Positions 18,131 through 28,210 of a stretch of DNA of 41,544 nucleotides are shown one piece after another; within the stretch, counting starts at the first letter, position 1, and each line of letters starts with the position of its first letter. Source of the stretch: Clostridium arbusti SL206 (GTDB taxonomy: Bacteria > Bacillota > Clostridia > Clostridiales > Clostridiaceae); NCBI RefSeq assembly GCF_000246895.1, contig NZ_BAEV01000023.1, positions 1-41,544 of the forward strand. The letters are read 5' to 3'. The notes under the pieces are model-generated. The model was not told the DNA's origin. It worked only from the letters and a program-made list of their open reading frames with translations, and searched no databases. A program made the translations under genes and the position numbers.

Positions 18131-18475
18131 CTAATTTTCATTAATAGTAGCATAATATTTAATTAGTTTATTTAATGCATTCTCAATAGAATCTTCAACA
18201 TCAAAAGCTTCTATACCATTACTTCTCAAAATTCTTGAAGCTCCATCCCCTATTTGTGTTACTAAAACTATTTTACAACCTCTAAGACCTTCTATAGTAT
18301 TTTTAAGTTTAGTTACATGATCTTCATTTTCACTATGAAAATCAGCTGATTTTCTTAATTCTACAAGTTTAAAATTATTCTTCTCCACTTCATAAACAAA
18401 AAACTGTTCAGCTCTTCCAAAATGTTGATTTATAGCTTTACCATCACTACTAGCAACTGCTATTTTATATGACAT
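18131..18475 (-). CDS. NifX/NifB-C-terminal-like cofactor-binding protein
   Basis: 114 residues forming one dinitrogenase FeMo-cofactor-biosynthesis domain (the NifX/NafY/NifB C-terminal fold): YKIAVASSDGKAINQHFGRAEQFFVYEV with the conserved DG...HFG, ending in CKIVLVTQIGDGASRIL. Proteins of this fold carry or hold Fe-S cofactor precursors such as NifB-co. It is last in operon I and is a paralogue of the gene before it. Since the NifB-like protein here lacks a fused NifX domain, these two separate domains may supply that function; inference from context. Confidence 0.85.
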   Translation of the reverse strand: MSYKIAVASSDGKAINQHFGRAEQFFVYEVEKNNFKLVELRKSADFHSENEDHVTKLKNTIEGLRGCKIVLVTQIGDGASRILRSNGIEAFDVEDSIENALNKLIKYYATINEN

Positions 18476-18526
18476 TTTATCACCCCACTATTCTTATAAT
18501 ACAGATTTGTTTGCTTGGAATTTGAT

Positions 18527-18868
18527 TTAAAAATATTTTCCCTCAATATTAGAGGCAACATATTCTAAAGCATCATTAATAGAATCAGAAGTTTCATAAG
18601 TTACTATTCCTTTTTCAAATAGAATCTGGTCTGGGCCTACGCCAATCATACCTATAAGTACTACCTTGCAATCTAATAATAGGTTTATACTATTAAACAT
18701 AGCACTTTCTTGATGCCCATTATCACCGCAGGAGGGTTTATTTTCTCTAACTTCTAGAAGATTAAATTTGTTATTTTCTATTTCATAAATTGTAAATTTT
18801 GAAGCCTTACCAAAATGCTGATCTACAAATTTACCATCAGAGCTTGCAATAGCAACCTTATATGACAT
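18527..18868 (-). CDS. NifX/NifB-C-terminal-like cofactor-binding protein
   Basis: 113 residues of the same fold as its downstream neighbour (YKVAIASSDGKFVDQHFGKASKFTIYEI, CKVVLIGMIGVGPDQILFEKGI), so the two arose by duplication. It differs in a Cys-containing NKPSCGDNGHQE loop in the middle. A TTG at 18871 precedes the ATG, but AAGAGGTG is better spaced from the ATG at 18868. It likely carries an Fe-S cofactor for one of the two nitrogenase-like enzymes; having two NifX-like and two NifDK-like pairs suggests, without proving, one carrier each. Confidence 0.85.
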   Translation of the reverse strand: MSYKVAIASSDGKFVDQHFGKASKFTIYEIENNKFNLLEVRENKPSCGDNGHQESAMFNSINLLLDCKVVLIGMIGVGPDQILFEKGIVTYETSDSINDALEYVASNIEGKYF

Positions 18869-18900
18869 CAAATCACCTCTTAAAAATAAAATTACATATA

Positions 18901-20205
18901 TTATTCAAATGCTTTTTTGAATGCTTGATTTAAATCTGAAATAAGATCATCAGGATCTTCAAGCCCTACTGATATTCTAATTGTATTAGGAGATATACCA
19001 GAAAAATCTTGTTCTTCCTGAGTAAGTTCTCCATGAGTTGTCTTTGGAGAATTGATAATGAGAGATCTTACATCTCCTACATTTGTATGATAATTGAATA
19101 ATTTTATTGCATCTAAAAATCTATTAATTTCCTCATCTGTACCCTTAAATCCAAAAGTAAAAATTGATCCAGCACCTTTAGGCAAATACTTCTCAGCAAG
19201 CTCTTTATATGGATTATCCTTAGCAAAAGGATGTTTAACCCACTCTACTTTATCATTATCTTCTAAATAATTAACTATTTTTTTAGTAGTATCTACTTGC
19301 TTCTGAACTCTTTCTGAGAGAGTCTCAATACCTATTAAAGATAAATAAGAATTAAAAGGACTAAGTGCTGCACCAAAATAAGCAAGATAATTCTTTCTTA
19401 TTCTCCATGTAAACGGGAATTCAGGAAATACATCTAAGAAAGTTCTTGGTATTCCATTTTCATCTCTTAATGTATAATCTGTCTCTAAAAACTGTGGAAA
19501 CTTTCCATTGGCCCAGTTAAATTTACCACTTTCCAAAACTAAACCTGCAATAGCATTACCATGACCGCTTAAAGCCTTTGTAGCTGAGTAAATAACAATA
19601 TCAGCTCCATATTTTATTGGATTAAGAAGATATGGTGTAGCAAAAGTATTATCAACTATAAGTGGTATATCGTGTTCATGAGCGACTTTAGCAAGTGACT
19701 CTAAATCTGCTATTACCGCGTTTGGATTACTTATACTCTCAACAAATATTGCTTTAGTATCTGGTTTAATTTCTTTTGCAAGTTCTTCAGGATTGTGAAA
19801 ATTTTCAGATTTATCTATGCTAACACCAAATTTAGGATATATCTTTTTAAAACTATCAATAGTCCCTCCATAAAGATATGGTGTTGTAAGAATTCTACCA
19901 CCATTTTCAGCAACATTAAATAAAGTATAAGTAACTGCTGCCATTCCAGATCCTACTGCTACCGCTGCTGCCGCTCCATCTAAAGCCGCAACTCTCTGTT
20001 CCAAAACATTCGTTGTAGGATTACCTACTCTAGTATAAATAAATCCGGGTTCTGAAAATGAAAATAAATTTCTAGCTCGTTCTGCACTACCTAAATCAAA
20101 GGCTGCAGTTGCATAAATTGGCACAGAAGCCGCATAATTATGTTCAGCTGAATTGTAAGCTCCTCTTATCTTCAATGTATCAAACTTCAAGTTTTCATCT
20201 GCCAT
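18901..20205 (-). CDS. metY: O-acetylhomoserine sulfhydrylase (first copy)
   Basis: 434 residues, full length for the Cys/Met-metabolism PLP enzymes of the MetY type. PLP Lys210 is in YSATKALSGHG; YTRVGNPTTNVLEQR and AVGSGMAAV are also diagnostic. It joins O-acetylhomoserine with sulfide to give homocysteine, or with methanethiol to give methionine directly. It lies 30 bases behind the NifK-like gene in operon I, the same association known for methylthio-alkane reductase clusters, where methanethiol released by C-S cleavage is captured as methionine. The long form (over 400 residues) separates it from cystathionine gamma-synthase. Confidence 0.9.
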   Translation of the reverse strand: MADENLKFDTLKIRGAYNSAEHNYAASVPIYATAAFDLGSAERARNLFSFSEPGFIYTRVGNPTTNVLEQRVAALDGAAAAVAVGSGMAAVTYTLFNVAENGGRILTTPYLYGGTIDSFKKIYPKFGVSIDKSENFHNPEELAKEIKPDTKAIFVESISNPNAVIADLESLAKVAHEHDIPLIVDNTFATPYLLNPIKYGADIVIYSATKALSGHGNAIAGLVLESGKFNWANGKFPQFLETDYTLRDENGIPRTFLDVFPEFPFTWRIRKNYLAYFGAALSPFNSYLSLIGIETLSERVQKQVDTTKKIVNYLEDNDKVEWVKHPFAKDNPYKELAEKYLPKGAGSIFTFGFKGTDEEINRFLDAIKLFNYHTNVGDVRSLIINSPKTTHGELTQEEQDFSGISPNTIRISVGLEDPDDLISDLNQAFKKAFE

Positions 20206-20235
20206 TTTAATTCCCCCAATTTTTATGATTATATT

Positions 20236-21534
20236 TTAATTAAACCTTGTAAGAACAACGGAATATATATCCTCTAGGAGCTTAAGCCCTCCACCATATC
20301 CTACATAAGAACTATTTATTATAAGTCTCTCATTTATAGGCCATGAAATTGATAGATAATGGGCTTTAGTGTCACTAGCTACTTTCTTTTCCCAGGAACT
20401 ACCTAATATTAATGGATATCCATGAAAATCTGTATTCTTTATTTCATCATGTATTTTATATCCATCACTTGAGAACTCAACTTCTGCTTCTATTCCATAA
20501 TTTAATTCTTTAAAATATCCTTCTATATCTTTTCTATACTTTTCTGGTGTATCATCGGTTATATACTGCTTTGATGGAAAGAGGCCAAAATCATTCACCA
20601 AAAATTTTGTTAAAGCAAGAGAATATTGAGCATCTGAAACTACAACAAACCTTTTTGCCATTACACGTGTTTCAAGAAATACATCTGCAAAACGCTCTAT
20701 ATAATAATAATATTCCTCTTCATGTTTAGTAATAATTTCTTCAACCTTTTCTTTTTCTACTCCAGTAAACTCACCAACGGCTCTAAGAAATTTACTAGTT
20801 TCAGTAGCTCCTATTGGAATAGTAGGATATTGAAGGTACGGAGTTCCAAATTTACTTTCTAAAAGCTTAACATTTTCTATGCCCACCCAAGGCGATACTA
20901 AAAGATTGAATTCAGCTTCTGGTATTTTATTTAAATTTTTAATTCCTCTATCATGACCAAATATTGTATTTGGTATTAACCCTAATTCTTCAACAAGCTT
21001 CTCCAGCTCTCTTAAATTTCCAAGCCAAAATGGATCATGTAATGGTATGCCAGCCCAAATATTCACAAGTCCTTTTGTCTTCTTATCTGTTGGTTTTAAA
21101 TACTGTTCAATGATTGCCTTAATGACCCAATCATTTCCTTCATAATTATTACCTTTAAATCCAGGCGTAGATGCAAATATTACAGGCTTTTCAGCATCTT
21201 TAAAAGAACGTACAATTTCTTCAGTATCATCACCTATGACTTCTGATGTACAACTTGTCAATACTACATACAAATCTGCATCTATAACTTTAAGTGAATT
21301 TTCAATGGTTTCTCTTAGCTTTTTTTCACCACCAAAAACTACTTCTTTTTCACTTATATTTGAACAAGGAAATATATTATGTGAAAAGTGTCCAGAGCTT
21401 CCTGCCCCCCCTGCAAGTTTTTGGCCACAGCCAGGTCCTGAATGTAAAATAGGTAAAGCTCCTGGAATTGATTGTACGGTTTGCATAGCTGTTAAAGCAC
21501 ATTTATACCTTGGTTGATCTAATATTTTTGCCAT
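20236..21534 (-). CDS. NifK-like subunit of nitrogenase-like enzyme I
   Basis: 432 residues, shorter than true NifK (about 460-520). It has the three P-cluster Cys of the beta subunit: Cys12 in KCALTAMQ, Cys36 in HSGPGCG and Cys95 in LTSCTSEVIGDD. It pairs with the NifD-like protein encoded four bases upstream. Sequence and neighbours (nifH, metY, NifX) place it with the nitrogenase-like methylthio-alkane reductases rather than with nitrogenase, NifN or the chlorophyll and F430 enzymes. I cannot run a phylogeny, so MarK-like is a best estimate. Confidence 0.82.
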   Translation of the reverse strand: MAKILDQPRYKCALTAMQTVQSIPGALPILHSGPGCGQKLAGGAGSSGHFSHNIFPCSNISEKEVVFGGEKKLRETIENSLKVIDADLYVVLTSCTSEVIGDDTEEIVRSFKDAEKPVIFASTPGFKGNNYEGNDWVIKAIIEQYLKPTDKKTKGLVNIWAGIPLHDPFWLGNLRELEKLVEELGLIPNTIFGHDRGIKNLNKIPEAEFNLLVSPWVGIENVKLLESKFGTPYLQYPTIPIGATETSKFLRAVGEFTGVEKEKVEEIITKHEEEYYYYIERFADVFLETRVMAKRFVVVSDAQYSLALTKFLVNDFGLFPSKQYITDDTPEKYRKDIEGYFKELNYGIEAEVEFSSDGYKIHDEIKNTDFHGYPLILGSSWEKKVASDTKAHYLSISWPINERLIINSSYVGYGGGLKLLEDIYSVVLTRFN

Positions 21535-21538
21535 ATGC

Positions 21539-23005
21539 TTATTTTGCCTCCTTCTTTAAAAATGTTGAATTATTCTGGTTATACCACCAATCTGTATAAG
21601 GTAGTTTAACCCTAGCCGCTAAATTTTTTTCGAAGCTTCTATTTTTTATAGTATCAAGTACTGTATATGCAAAGTCCAATGTGCCTTTATAACCAAAAAT
21701 CATATATTCATCATTTACACACAAGGCAGATGCTCCTTGTTTTATTGCCCATACTGTAGTACCTGGATGACGTGAGAAATATATATCTGGCTTATATTCA
21801 TTTAATATATTCAAAATTTCATAATTTTGTTGATCTGCCACACTAACTTTAAAATTATAAGGTGAATGTTCTCCTAAATATTTAAGAGCTGCTGGCAATT
21901 CACCACTGTCATGTTTTTTATCATGATGCCATGATGCTGCCCAGACTACTTCCATATCTAATTCTTGAAGTACACGAGATACCTCATAGGTATAACCTGG
22001 TCCCATTCCAAGAACAGCTCTTAGACCTTTAAGTTCCTTCTTTACTTCCTCTATTTTAGGCAAATATATAGCTCTTTCTCTTTCTATATAAGCCTCAACT
22101 TCTGCTTCTTTATTTATAACTTTTCCTATACCTCTAAGCCAAGTTTCAAAACCTGAAACTCCTAATGGATTTATTGTATTTACAAAAGGCACTCCATACT
22201 TTTCTTGCAATCCATTTCCTAAATATGAACCTAAAACACCGCATATACTCACTGTTGCTAAGGATTCAGATAGATGAGATAACTCTTCAACTGTGGAATT
22301 CTGATATAAAAATAAAGGTTTAACACCAAAATTTGAGAATATATCAGTTATTTCCTCTCTGGCACTTTCATAAAAGTTCTTAAAATTTATTACATCAACC
22401 TTCTTTTCAGGTGGTTTTACAATGCTTGTAAGTACAGCATGATCTGAGGCATCAAATCCAGTTGCCCATATTCTTGATCTAAAGCCCTCACAATGTACAG
22501 CAGTTATTGGCACAGGTATCTCTTTCTTAAGTTCTTCAACAACACTATCAACATTTTCACCTATAATACCTGTTAAGCAAGATGTGCCTATAAATATTGC
22601 TTTTGGGTTATATCTTTTATAAGTTTCTAGAACTATTTCTTTAAGACTTCCTGTAGCACCAAATACTGTGTCTTTTTCATCCATATCAGTTCCTACAAAT
22701 ACTGTTGCATTTGTAATACCCCTTTTAGCTGCCAACTGCCTATTAGTAACATCTGTATTTGGAGCCATAGCAGTACATCCAGAAGGTGCGTGATTTATTA
22801 TAGCTATATCTCTTATACCTGAAAGTTGACCTAGTGCACAACCGGCATTACAAGAACTAGACTGACTAAAGCATCTATCTCTATTTTTTAAACTTCCACA
22901 TTTTGATTTATTAACAATATCATGAAGATCACCACTATAACCCGTTACAGAACCTAGACGATTCTCTCTTGTTGGTACTGCGGATATTTTAAAATTAATT
23001 GACAT
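21539..23005 (-). CDS. NifD-like subunit of nitrogenase-like enzyme I
   Basis: 488 residues. P-cluster ligands are visible as Cys56 (NAGCALG), Cys77 (APSGC) and Cys143 (TSCLTGIIGE). Cys255 in SICGVLGSYLGNGL, before EKYGVP, aligns with the cofactor-binding Cys of NifD. The region matching the second cofactor ligand (His442 in Azotobacter NifD) reads NDEYMIFGYKG with no His, and the segment matching His195 (CEGFRSRIWATGFDAS) also lacks it, so this is not an N2-reducing enzyme of standard type. Encoded between nifH and NifK-like, with metY downstream. A methylthio-alkane reductase catalytic subunit (C-S bond cleavage, release of methanethiol) is the best hypothesis. Confidence 0.83.
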   Translation of the reverse strand: MSINFKISAVPTRENRLGSVTGYSGDLHDIVNKSKCGSLKNRDRCFSQSSSCNAGCALGQLSGIRDIAIINHAPSGCTAMAPNTDVTNRQLAAKRGITNATVFVGTDMDEKDTVFGATGSLKEIVLETYKRYNPKAIFIGTSCLTGIIGENVDSVVEELKKEIPVPITAVHCEGFRSRIWATGFDASDHAVLTSIVKPPEKKVDVINFKNFYESAREEITDIFSNFGVKPLFLYQNSTVEELSHLSESLATVSICGVLGSYLGNGLQEKYGVPFVNTINPLGVSGFETWLRGIGKVINKEAEVEAYIERERAIYLPKIEEVKKELKGLRAVLGMGPGYTYEVSRVLQELDMEVVWAASWHHDKKHDSGELPAALKYLGEHSPYNFKVSVADQQNYEILNILNEYKPDIYFSRHPGTTVWAIKQGASALCVNDEYMIFGYKGTLDFAYTVLDTIKNRSFEKNLAARVKLPYTDWWYNQNNSTFLKKEAK

Positions 23006-23047
23006 AGATCTAATCCTCCTAAATTTTTAAATATTTCTTATATATAG

Positions 23048-23095
23048 ACATGCAACTGATTTATCTTTACTAATAAAGATTTTACAGTTGCATGT
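23048..23095 (-). other. Intercistronic hairpin between nifH and NifD-like gene
   Basis: ACATGCAACTG pairs perfectly with CAGTTGCATGT, and inside the loop ATCTTTA pairs with TAAAGAT. No U-run follows in the transcript, so it is more likely an RNA-stabilising or partial-termination element that keeps nifH mRNA in excess over the DK genes, as is known for nifH-nifD junctions elsewhere. Confidence 0.6.
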
Positions 23096-23121
23096 TGAAA
23101 ATTTATAATTATCAATTAATA

Positions 23122-23940
<819 letters not shown>

Positions 23941-23999
23941 TTAAATTATCCTCCTAAATTTTTCATTATAGTTTATTTTTATTAAATTTTCACTTTAGA

Positions 24000-24446
24000 T
24001 TAAATATTTTCTGTTACTTCTTTAGGTGTTTTGCTATAATCAGCAAACTTTATAAAATCTGCTGTTATTTTATAAATTGAAGACTCCTTAATATTACCAT
24101 TTTCTACATTCTCTTTTATCAAAGGATAACGAATACTTATCCCATCTACAGCTTTTTTAAATTCACTTTCATCTAAAACTTCAATAGCTTTCCCACTTAG
24201 TGAAAGACTCTTAAATATTTCATAAGATTGATTTGGATTTTCAAAATAAAATGTCACAACTGGATTTTCTTTTATATGTTTAACTTTTTCAGTTTTCTTT
24301 GAAGTTAAAAAATATAAATCTAAACCATCATTAGAGAATGCTCCCATAGGTCTTATATATGGTCTTTTATTTTCTCCAACTGTAACTAACCATGCTAACT
24401 TTGACTGTTCTATATACTTAATTGCCTCATTTGATACTTCACTCAC
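24000..24446 (-). CDS. Pyridoxamine-5'-phosphate-oxidase-like FMN-binding protein
   Basis: 148 residues of the split-barrel flavin-binding fold: KLAWLVTVGENKRPYIRPMGAFSNDGLDLYFLTSKKTEKVKHIKENPVVTFYFEN is typical of small PPOX-like general-stress proteins. It is the first gene of operon I, directly behind leader copy 3 and just before nifH. A flavoprotein in this position could assist electron supply or protect the reductase, but nothing in the sequence shows which; the name does not imply PLP synthesis. Confidence 0.8.
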   Translation of the reverse strand: MSEVSNEAIKYIEQSKLAWLVTVGENKRPYIRPMGAFSNDGLDLYFLTSKKTEKVKHIKENPVVTFYFENPNQSYEIFKSLSLSGKAIEVLDESEFKKAVDGISIRYPLIKENVENGNIKESSIYKITADFIKFADYSKTPKEVTENI

Positions 24447-24617
24447 TTTACTAACCTCCTATGCCTATATATTTTTATGAATAAATTATACTGAATGGGC
24501 GTTTATTTATCCCTCTCAGTTTATCAACATTTTTAAATTACTCTAATTCTAAAACTAGGTATTGTTTATATAGAAATACAGTGCATTAAATTAAATTCTC
24601 TTAACTAATTAATAAAA

Positions 24618-24761
24618 ACAGAAAGAGACCAATATCTAACTTCAAAAGACATATAATGAAGTTAGATATCAGTCTCTAGTTTTTCTAGTCAACTGTATAT
24701 ACATTACCAAGTATTCAAATGTGTTTATTAAGATTATAATTCTAAGAAAGTATTTTGTCAA
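24618..24761 (-). promoter_or_regulatory. Promoter and antitermination leader of nitrogenase-like operon I (leader copy 3)
   Basis: Promoter TTGACA (24756-24761), 17 bases, TATAAT (24733-24738). 5' box GAATACTTGG at 24707-24716. Antiterminator at 24670-24695: outer helix CAGU/ACUG, internal loop UGA/AG, inner helix CUAG/CUAG (double change from CCAG/CUGG), loop AAAAA. Terminator stem at 24625-24676 (AGACTGATATCTAACTTC arm and its complement), then UUUCU. The rest of the 400-base gap (24447-24846) shows no gene. Confidence 0.8.
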
Positions 24762-24846
24762 ATGTTTTTTTAATATAATTAATTTTTTCATAGAAATATC
24801 AGTTTTATGAATGCTCAAATACTATTATTCTCTTACACAATTAAAT

Positions 24847-25923
24847 TTATTTTAATTCTCCAGTATAATAAGGATTTAAAGCATTAGTATATAAATCTGA
24901 AGCTTTTACTTTGCCTGGTGTTTCAAAGCCAGTAAATTTATTTCTTTCCGCTGCCTTAATCCAAAATTCAACTTGTTCTTGTTTAAGCCATTTTTGATCA
25001 ACAGGATACGCATTACCAGATACATCTTTAACATTCATTTTTAAGTAATCCGCATCAATTTTTAATGCTTCATTATAATTATTCATTATATACTGCTGTG
25101 CTTTAAGATCTGCTACTATATATGCTTTCACTACGTCTGGATATTTTTTTATAAAATCTTCACTAAATGCACGAACAGCAAGCCCACTAGTAGTTCCATT
25201 ACCAGCTGCTTCACCAATCTTATAACTTGTAGTAAGAACTTTCAAGCCAAGATTTTTAGCTTTCATATTATATGGAGCATGTAAAATAGCTACATCCACA
25301 CTTCCCTGTTTAAGTGCTTGTACCTGTTGTTGATCTGGCATAACAACAATTTGATTTTTACTTACATCTGCTCCATTTCGGCTTAAAAATTCTGAATTCC
25401 AAAGTTCTGCACAGCTTCCTTTACTACTCATTGCAATTTTCTTTCCAACCAAATCTTTGGCTGAATTAATTTTTCCATCATCTCGTACAAACCATGTCAT
25501 ATGGGTTTTATCAAAGTCAGGACTATCTACCATACCTTGAAGTACAATTTTAAGTTTAGCTCCTGCTTGACGTGCCTGAGCAATTGTTACAACATGTCCT
25601 GAATTGTATAAATCATTATCACCTTTAACTACTGATTGGGCTAGACTTACATTAGCAGGCAAAACACCTGTATACTCAAGATTTATACCTACATCTTTTA
25701 AAAAACCTTTTTTATCAGCTATAATAATTTCATTAAAACCTGTTTGAGTTGGAACTTTAAGAGTAAATGGCTTTGTAAGCTTACCATTTACAAATTTACC
25801 TGTATAGGGTTTACTACTATCATTTTCACCTTCTGATGTAGCTGTAGCTTTTGATTTTCCACATCCTGCAAATACTGTCATGGCCATTATTACTCCTAAT
25901 AATAGTACTAAAATTTTCTTCAT
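24847..25923 (-). CDS. ABC transporter substrate-binding lipoprotein (sulfonate/taurine type), copy B
   Basis: 358 residues with lipoprotein signal (lipobox VFAGC, Cys21). Mature domains resemble the SsuA/TauA/NMT1 class (ADKKGFLKDVGINLEYTG, VVKGDNDLYNSGHVVTIAQARQAGA). It is a tandem duplicate of the preceding gene: both share FVNGKLTKPF near the start and VKASDLYTN.LNPYY.GELK at the end. Third gene of an import operon with one permease and no ATPase. Cargo unknown; an organosulfur compound is likely from context. Confidence 0.85.
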   Translation of the reverse strand: MKKILVLLLGVIMAMTVFAGCGKSKATATSEGENDSSKPYTGKFVNGKLTKPFTLKVPTQTGFNEIIIADKKGFLKDVGINLEYTGVLPANVSLAQSVVKGDNDLYNSGHVVTIAQARQAGAKLKIVLQGMVDSPDFDKTHMTWFVRDDGKINSAKDLVGKKIAMSSKGSCAELWNSEFLSRNGADVSKNQIVVMPDQQQVQALKQGSVDVAILHAPYNMKAKNLGLKVLTTSYKIGEAAGNGTTSGLAVRAFSEDFIKKYPDVVKAYIVADLKAQQYIMNNYNEALKIDADYLKMNVKDVSGNAYPVDQKWLKQEQVEFWIKAAERNKFTGFETPGKVKASDLYTNALNPYYTGELK

Positions 25924-25952
25924 TTGATACCCTCCATCACTAATTTTATTTT

Positions 25953-27047
25953 CTATTTTAGTTCACCTTTATAATATGGATTTAAATCATTAGTATATAA
26001 ATCTGAAGCTTTTACTTTTTCTGGTGTCTCAAATCCACTTAATTTGTTTTTTTCAGCCACATTAATCCAGAAATTGATTTGTTCTGGTTTAACCCATTTT
26101 TGATCTGGATATGTTAAACCACCCATATCTTTTGTGTCCATTTTTAAAAACTCACCAGCAGTTTTCAATGCATCATCAAAATTATTATTTATATATTGTT
26201 GTGATTTAATAGTAGCTACTGTATATGCCTTTACTACATCAGGATATTTCTTTATAAAATCCTGAGTAAATGCACGAGCACCAACCCCACTAAGTCGACC
26301 ATCACCATCTTTTTGTGCAATATCATAACTTATAGTTAATACTTTTAGTCCCCCATCATTCCTAGCCTTTATACTAAATGGGGCATGCAATATTGCTACA
26401 TCTATGTTTCCTTGCTTAAGCGCTTGTTCCTGCTGTTGATCAGACATAACAACAATTTTAGTTTTATTTATATCTATTCCATTTTGACGTAAAAATTCTG
26501 CATTCCAAAGTTCTGCACAACTTCCCTTACTACTCATTGCAATTGTCTTTCCCACTAAGTCCTTTGCCGATTTAATATTACTATCATTCCTCACAAACCA
26601 TACCATATGATTTTTGCGCGGATCATCACTATCACTACTTCCTGTAAGTACAATTTTCAGATTTGCACCCGCCTGCTGTGCCTGAGCAATTGTTGTTATA
26701 TGACCTGCAGTAAACAAATCGTTCTGACCTTTAACTACAGATTGAACTAAGCTTACATTTGGAGGCAAAACGCCTGTAAATTCAGGAACTATTCCTACTT
26801 CTTTGTAAAATCCTTTTTTATCAGCTATAATAGATTCTTCAGTAAATCCTGTAGGCGTTGGCATTTTAAGATGAAATGGCTTTGTCAATTTTCCATTAAC
26901 AAATTTACCTGTATATGGTTTTGTACTATCTGCAACATCAGATTCAGATGCATTATTATGTGACGTATTAGAAGTTGATTTTCCACATCCTACAAACAAT
27001 GACATAATCGTTACTACACTCAATACTACTGTTAAAAATTTTTTCAT
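25953..27047 (-). CDS. ABC transporter substrate-binding lipoprotein (sulfonate/taurine type), copy A
   Basis: 364 residues with lipoprotein signal (lipobox LFVGC, Cys21). It is the tandem paralogue of the next gene. The frame can be read from a GTG at 27059, but that GTG overlaps the AAAGGAG ribosome site, so the ATG at 27047 is the start. The two copies differ mostly in the binding-cleft region, which suggests different cargo with a shared permease. Second gene of the operon after the permease. Confidence 0.85.
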   Translation of the reverse strand: MKKFLTVVLSVVTIMSLFVGCGKSTSNTSHNNASESDVADSTKPYTGKFVNGKLTKPFHLKMPTPTGFTEESIIADKKGFYKEVGIVPEFTGVLPPNVSLVQSVVKGQNDLFTAGHITTIAQAQQAGANLKIVLTGSSDSDDPRKNHMVWFVRNDSNIKSAKDLVGKTIAMSSKGSCAELWNAEFLRQNGIDINKTKIVVMSDQQQEQALKQGNIDVAILHAPFSIKARNDGGLKVLTISYDIAQKDGDGRLSGVGARAFTQDFIKKYPDVVKAYTVATIKSQQYINNNFDDALKTAGEFLKMDTKDMGGLTYPDQKWVKPEQINFWINVAEKNKLSGFETPEKVKASDLYTNDLNPYYKGELK

Positions 27048-27117
27048 TACTTTGTGCACTCCTTTAGTCTAAATATTAAAATCTATTTATAGTACAAATT
27101 TGACAGTTAAATATGTG

Positions 27118-27951
27118 TTAATTCTGTGGTTTCCAAACACAAATCTTCTTCTCAAAAGCTACTATAATATAATTTACAATAATTCCTATTAGGGACATTG
27201 TAACAATAGATGCATACATCTTTGATATCTGATATTTCATTTGTGTATCATATAATAAATATCCTAATCCAGAGCTTGCCCCCATCATCTCCGCTGCAAT
27301 TAAAACTAAAATTGATGAGGTTGCACTAATTCTTATACCTGTAATAATGGATGGAAATGCAGAAGGCAATACTACTTTTAAAAATATTGTTAATTGTGGT
27401 GATGCCATAGATCTTGCAGCTTTAATTAAATTTGGATCTACATTTTTTACTCCATTGACAGTATTCAATAATATAGCAGACCAAACCCCCCAAAAAACTA
27501 TAGCAACTTTAGAAGTTTCACCTATTCCGAAGAACAGCAGAAAAACTGGTAGTAAAGCAAGTGTGGATGTTTGCCTAAATAATTGAAGTAGTGGATCTAC
27601 ATAAAATTCAATTTTTTTAAAAGAACCTATAATAAGCCCCAAAGGTATAGCTAACAGCAATCCTAAACCAAAACCCATTAAAGAACGTCGTAAACTAATT
27701 GCTATATTATCTATAAGTTCTCCAGAAAGTAACATTTGAAAAAATGTATGCATTACTACAGAAAATGGTGGTAAAAAATTGCTATCAACAAGACCTATCC
27801 TAGGTATTATTTCCCATATTAATAGAAATATTACTATACCCAATAATTGTCTTAAATTGAATATGAAATTTACAATTTTTAAAAAAATAAATTCATCTTT
27901 TGATTGCTTTGCCTTCCTGAGTTTTATAGAATTATCTAATGTTTGATTCAT
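27118..27951 (-). CDS. ABC transporter permease (SsuC/TauC type)
   Basis: 277 residues with about six membrane segments and the ATPase-contact loop (FGIGETSKVAIVFWGVWSAILLNTVNGVKNVDPNLIKAARSM). It is closely related in layout to the permease at 38495-39310. It is the first gene of an operon with two binding proteins but without an ATPase; the ATPase at 37451-38407 or 4766-5548 probably serves it. It is preceded by leader copy 6 and, further upstream, by the S-box-like RNA. Confidence 0.9.
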   Translation of the reverse strand: MNQTLDNSIKLRKAKQSKDEFIFLKIVNFIFNLRQLLGIVIFLLIWEIIPRIGLVDSNFLPPFSVVMHTFFQMLLSGELIDNIAISLRRSLMGFGLGLLLAIPLGLIIGSFKKIEFYVDPLLQLFRQTSTLALLPVFLLFFGIGETSKVAIVFWGVWSAILLNTVNGVKNVDPNLIKAARSMASPQLTIFLKVVLPSAFPSIITGIRISATSSILVLIAAEMMGASSGLGYLLYDTQMKYQISKMYASIVTMSLIGIIVNYIIVAFEKKICVWKPQN

Positions 27952-28036
27952 TTTTTATTACCTCCTATGAAATAAAAATTTTAAATCAACTATTTTATTG
28001 TCTTGGTTCCTATAAATATTCTCCACATTTAGCAAA

Positions 28037-28166
28037 CAAAAAAACCAGAGACTATAAGTATAAATAACTTCTTACTTATAGTCTCTGGTTTTCCAGTCGA
28101 CTAATATCATAGTTTACCAATATGTTAACTTTACTTCATTATAAGTAAATTCTATATAATTGTCAA
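28037..28166 (-). promoter_or_regulatory. Promoter and antitermination leader of the ATPase-less import operon (leader copy 6)
   Basis: Promoter TTGACA (28161-28166), 17 bases, TATAAT (28138-28143). Antiterminator at 28079-28103: outer helix UAGU/ACUA, internal loop CGA/AG, inner helix CUGG/CCAG with loop AAAA. The inner helix is swapped strand for strand relative to other copies, strong evidence for pairing. The terminator stem at 28043-28090 uses ACCAGAGACUAUAAGUA as its 5' arm and is followed by seven U. Confidence 0.8.
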
Positions 28167-28210
28167 TAATTATATCAAGATATCTTGAATAAATCATATA
28201 AAATGCTTTT

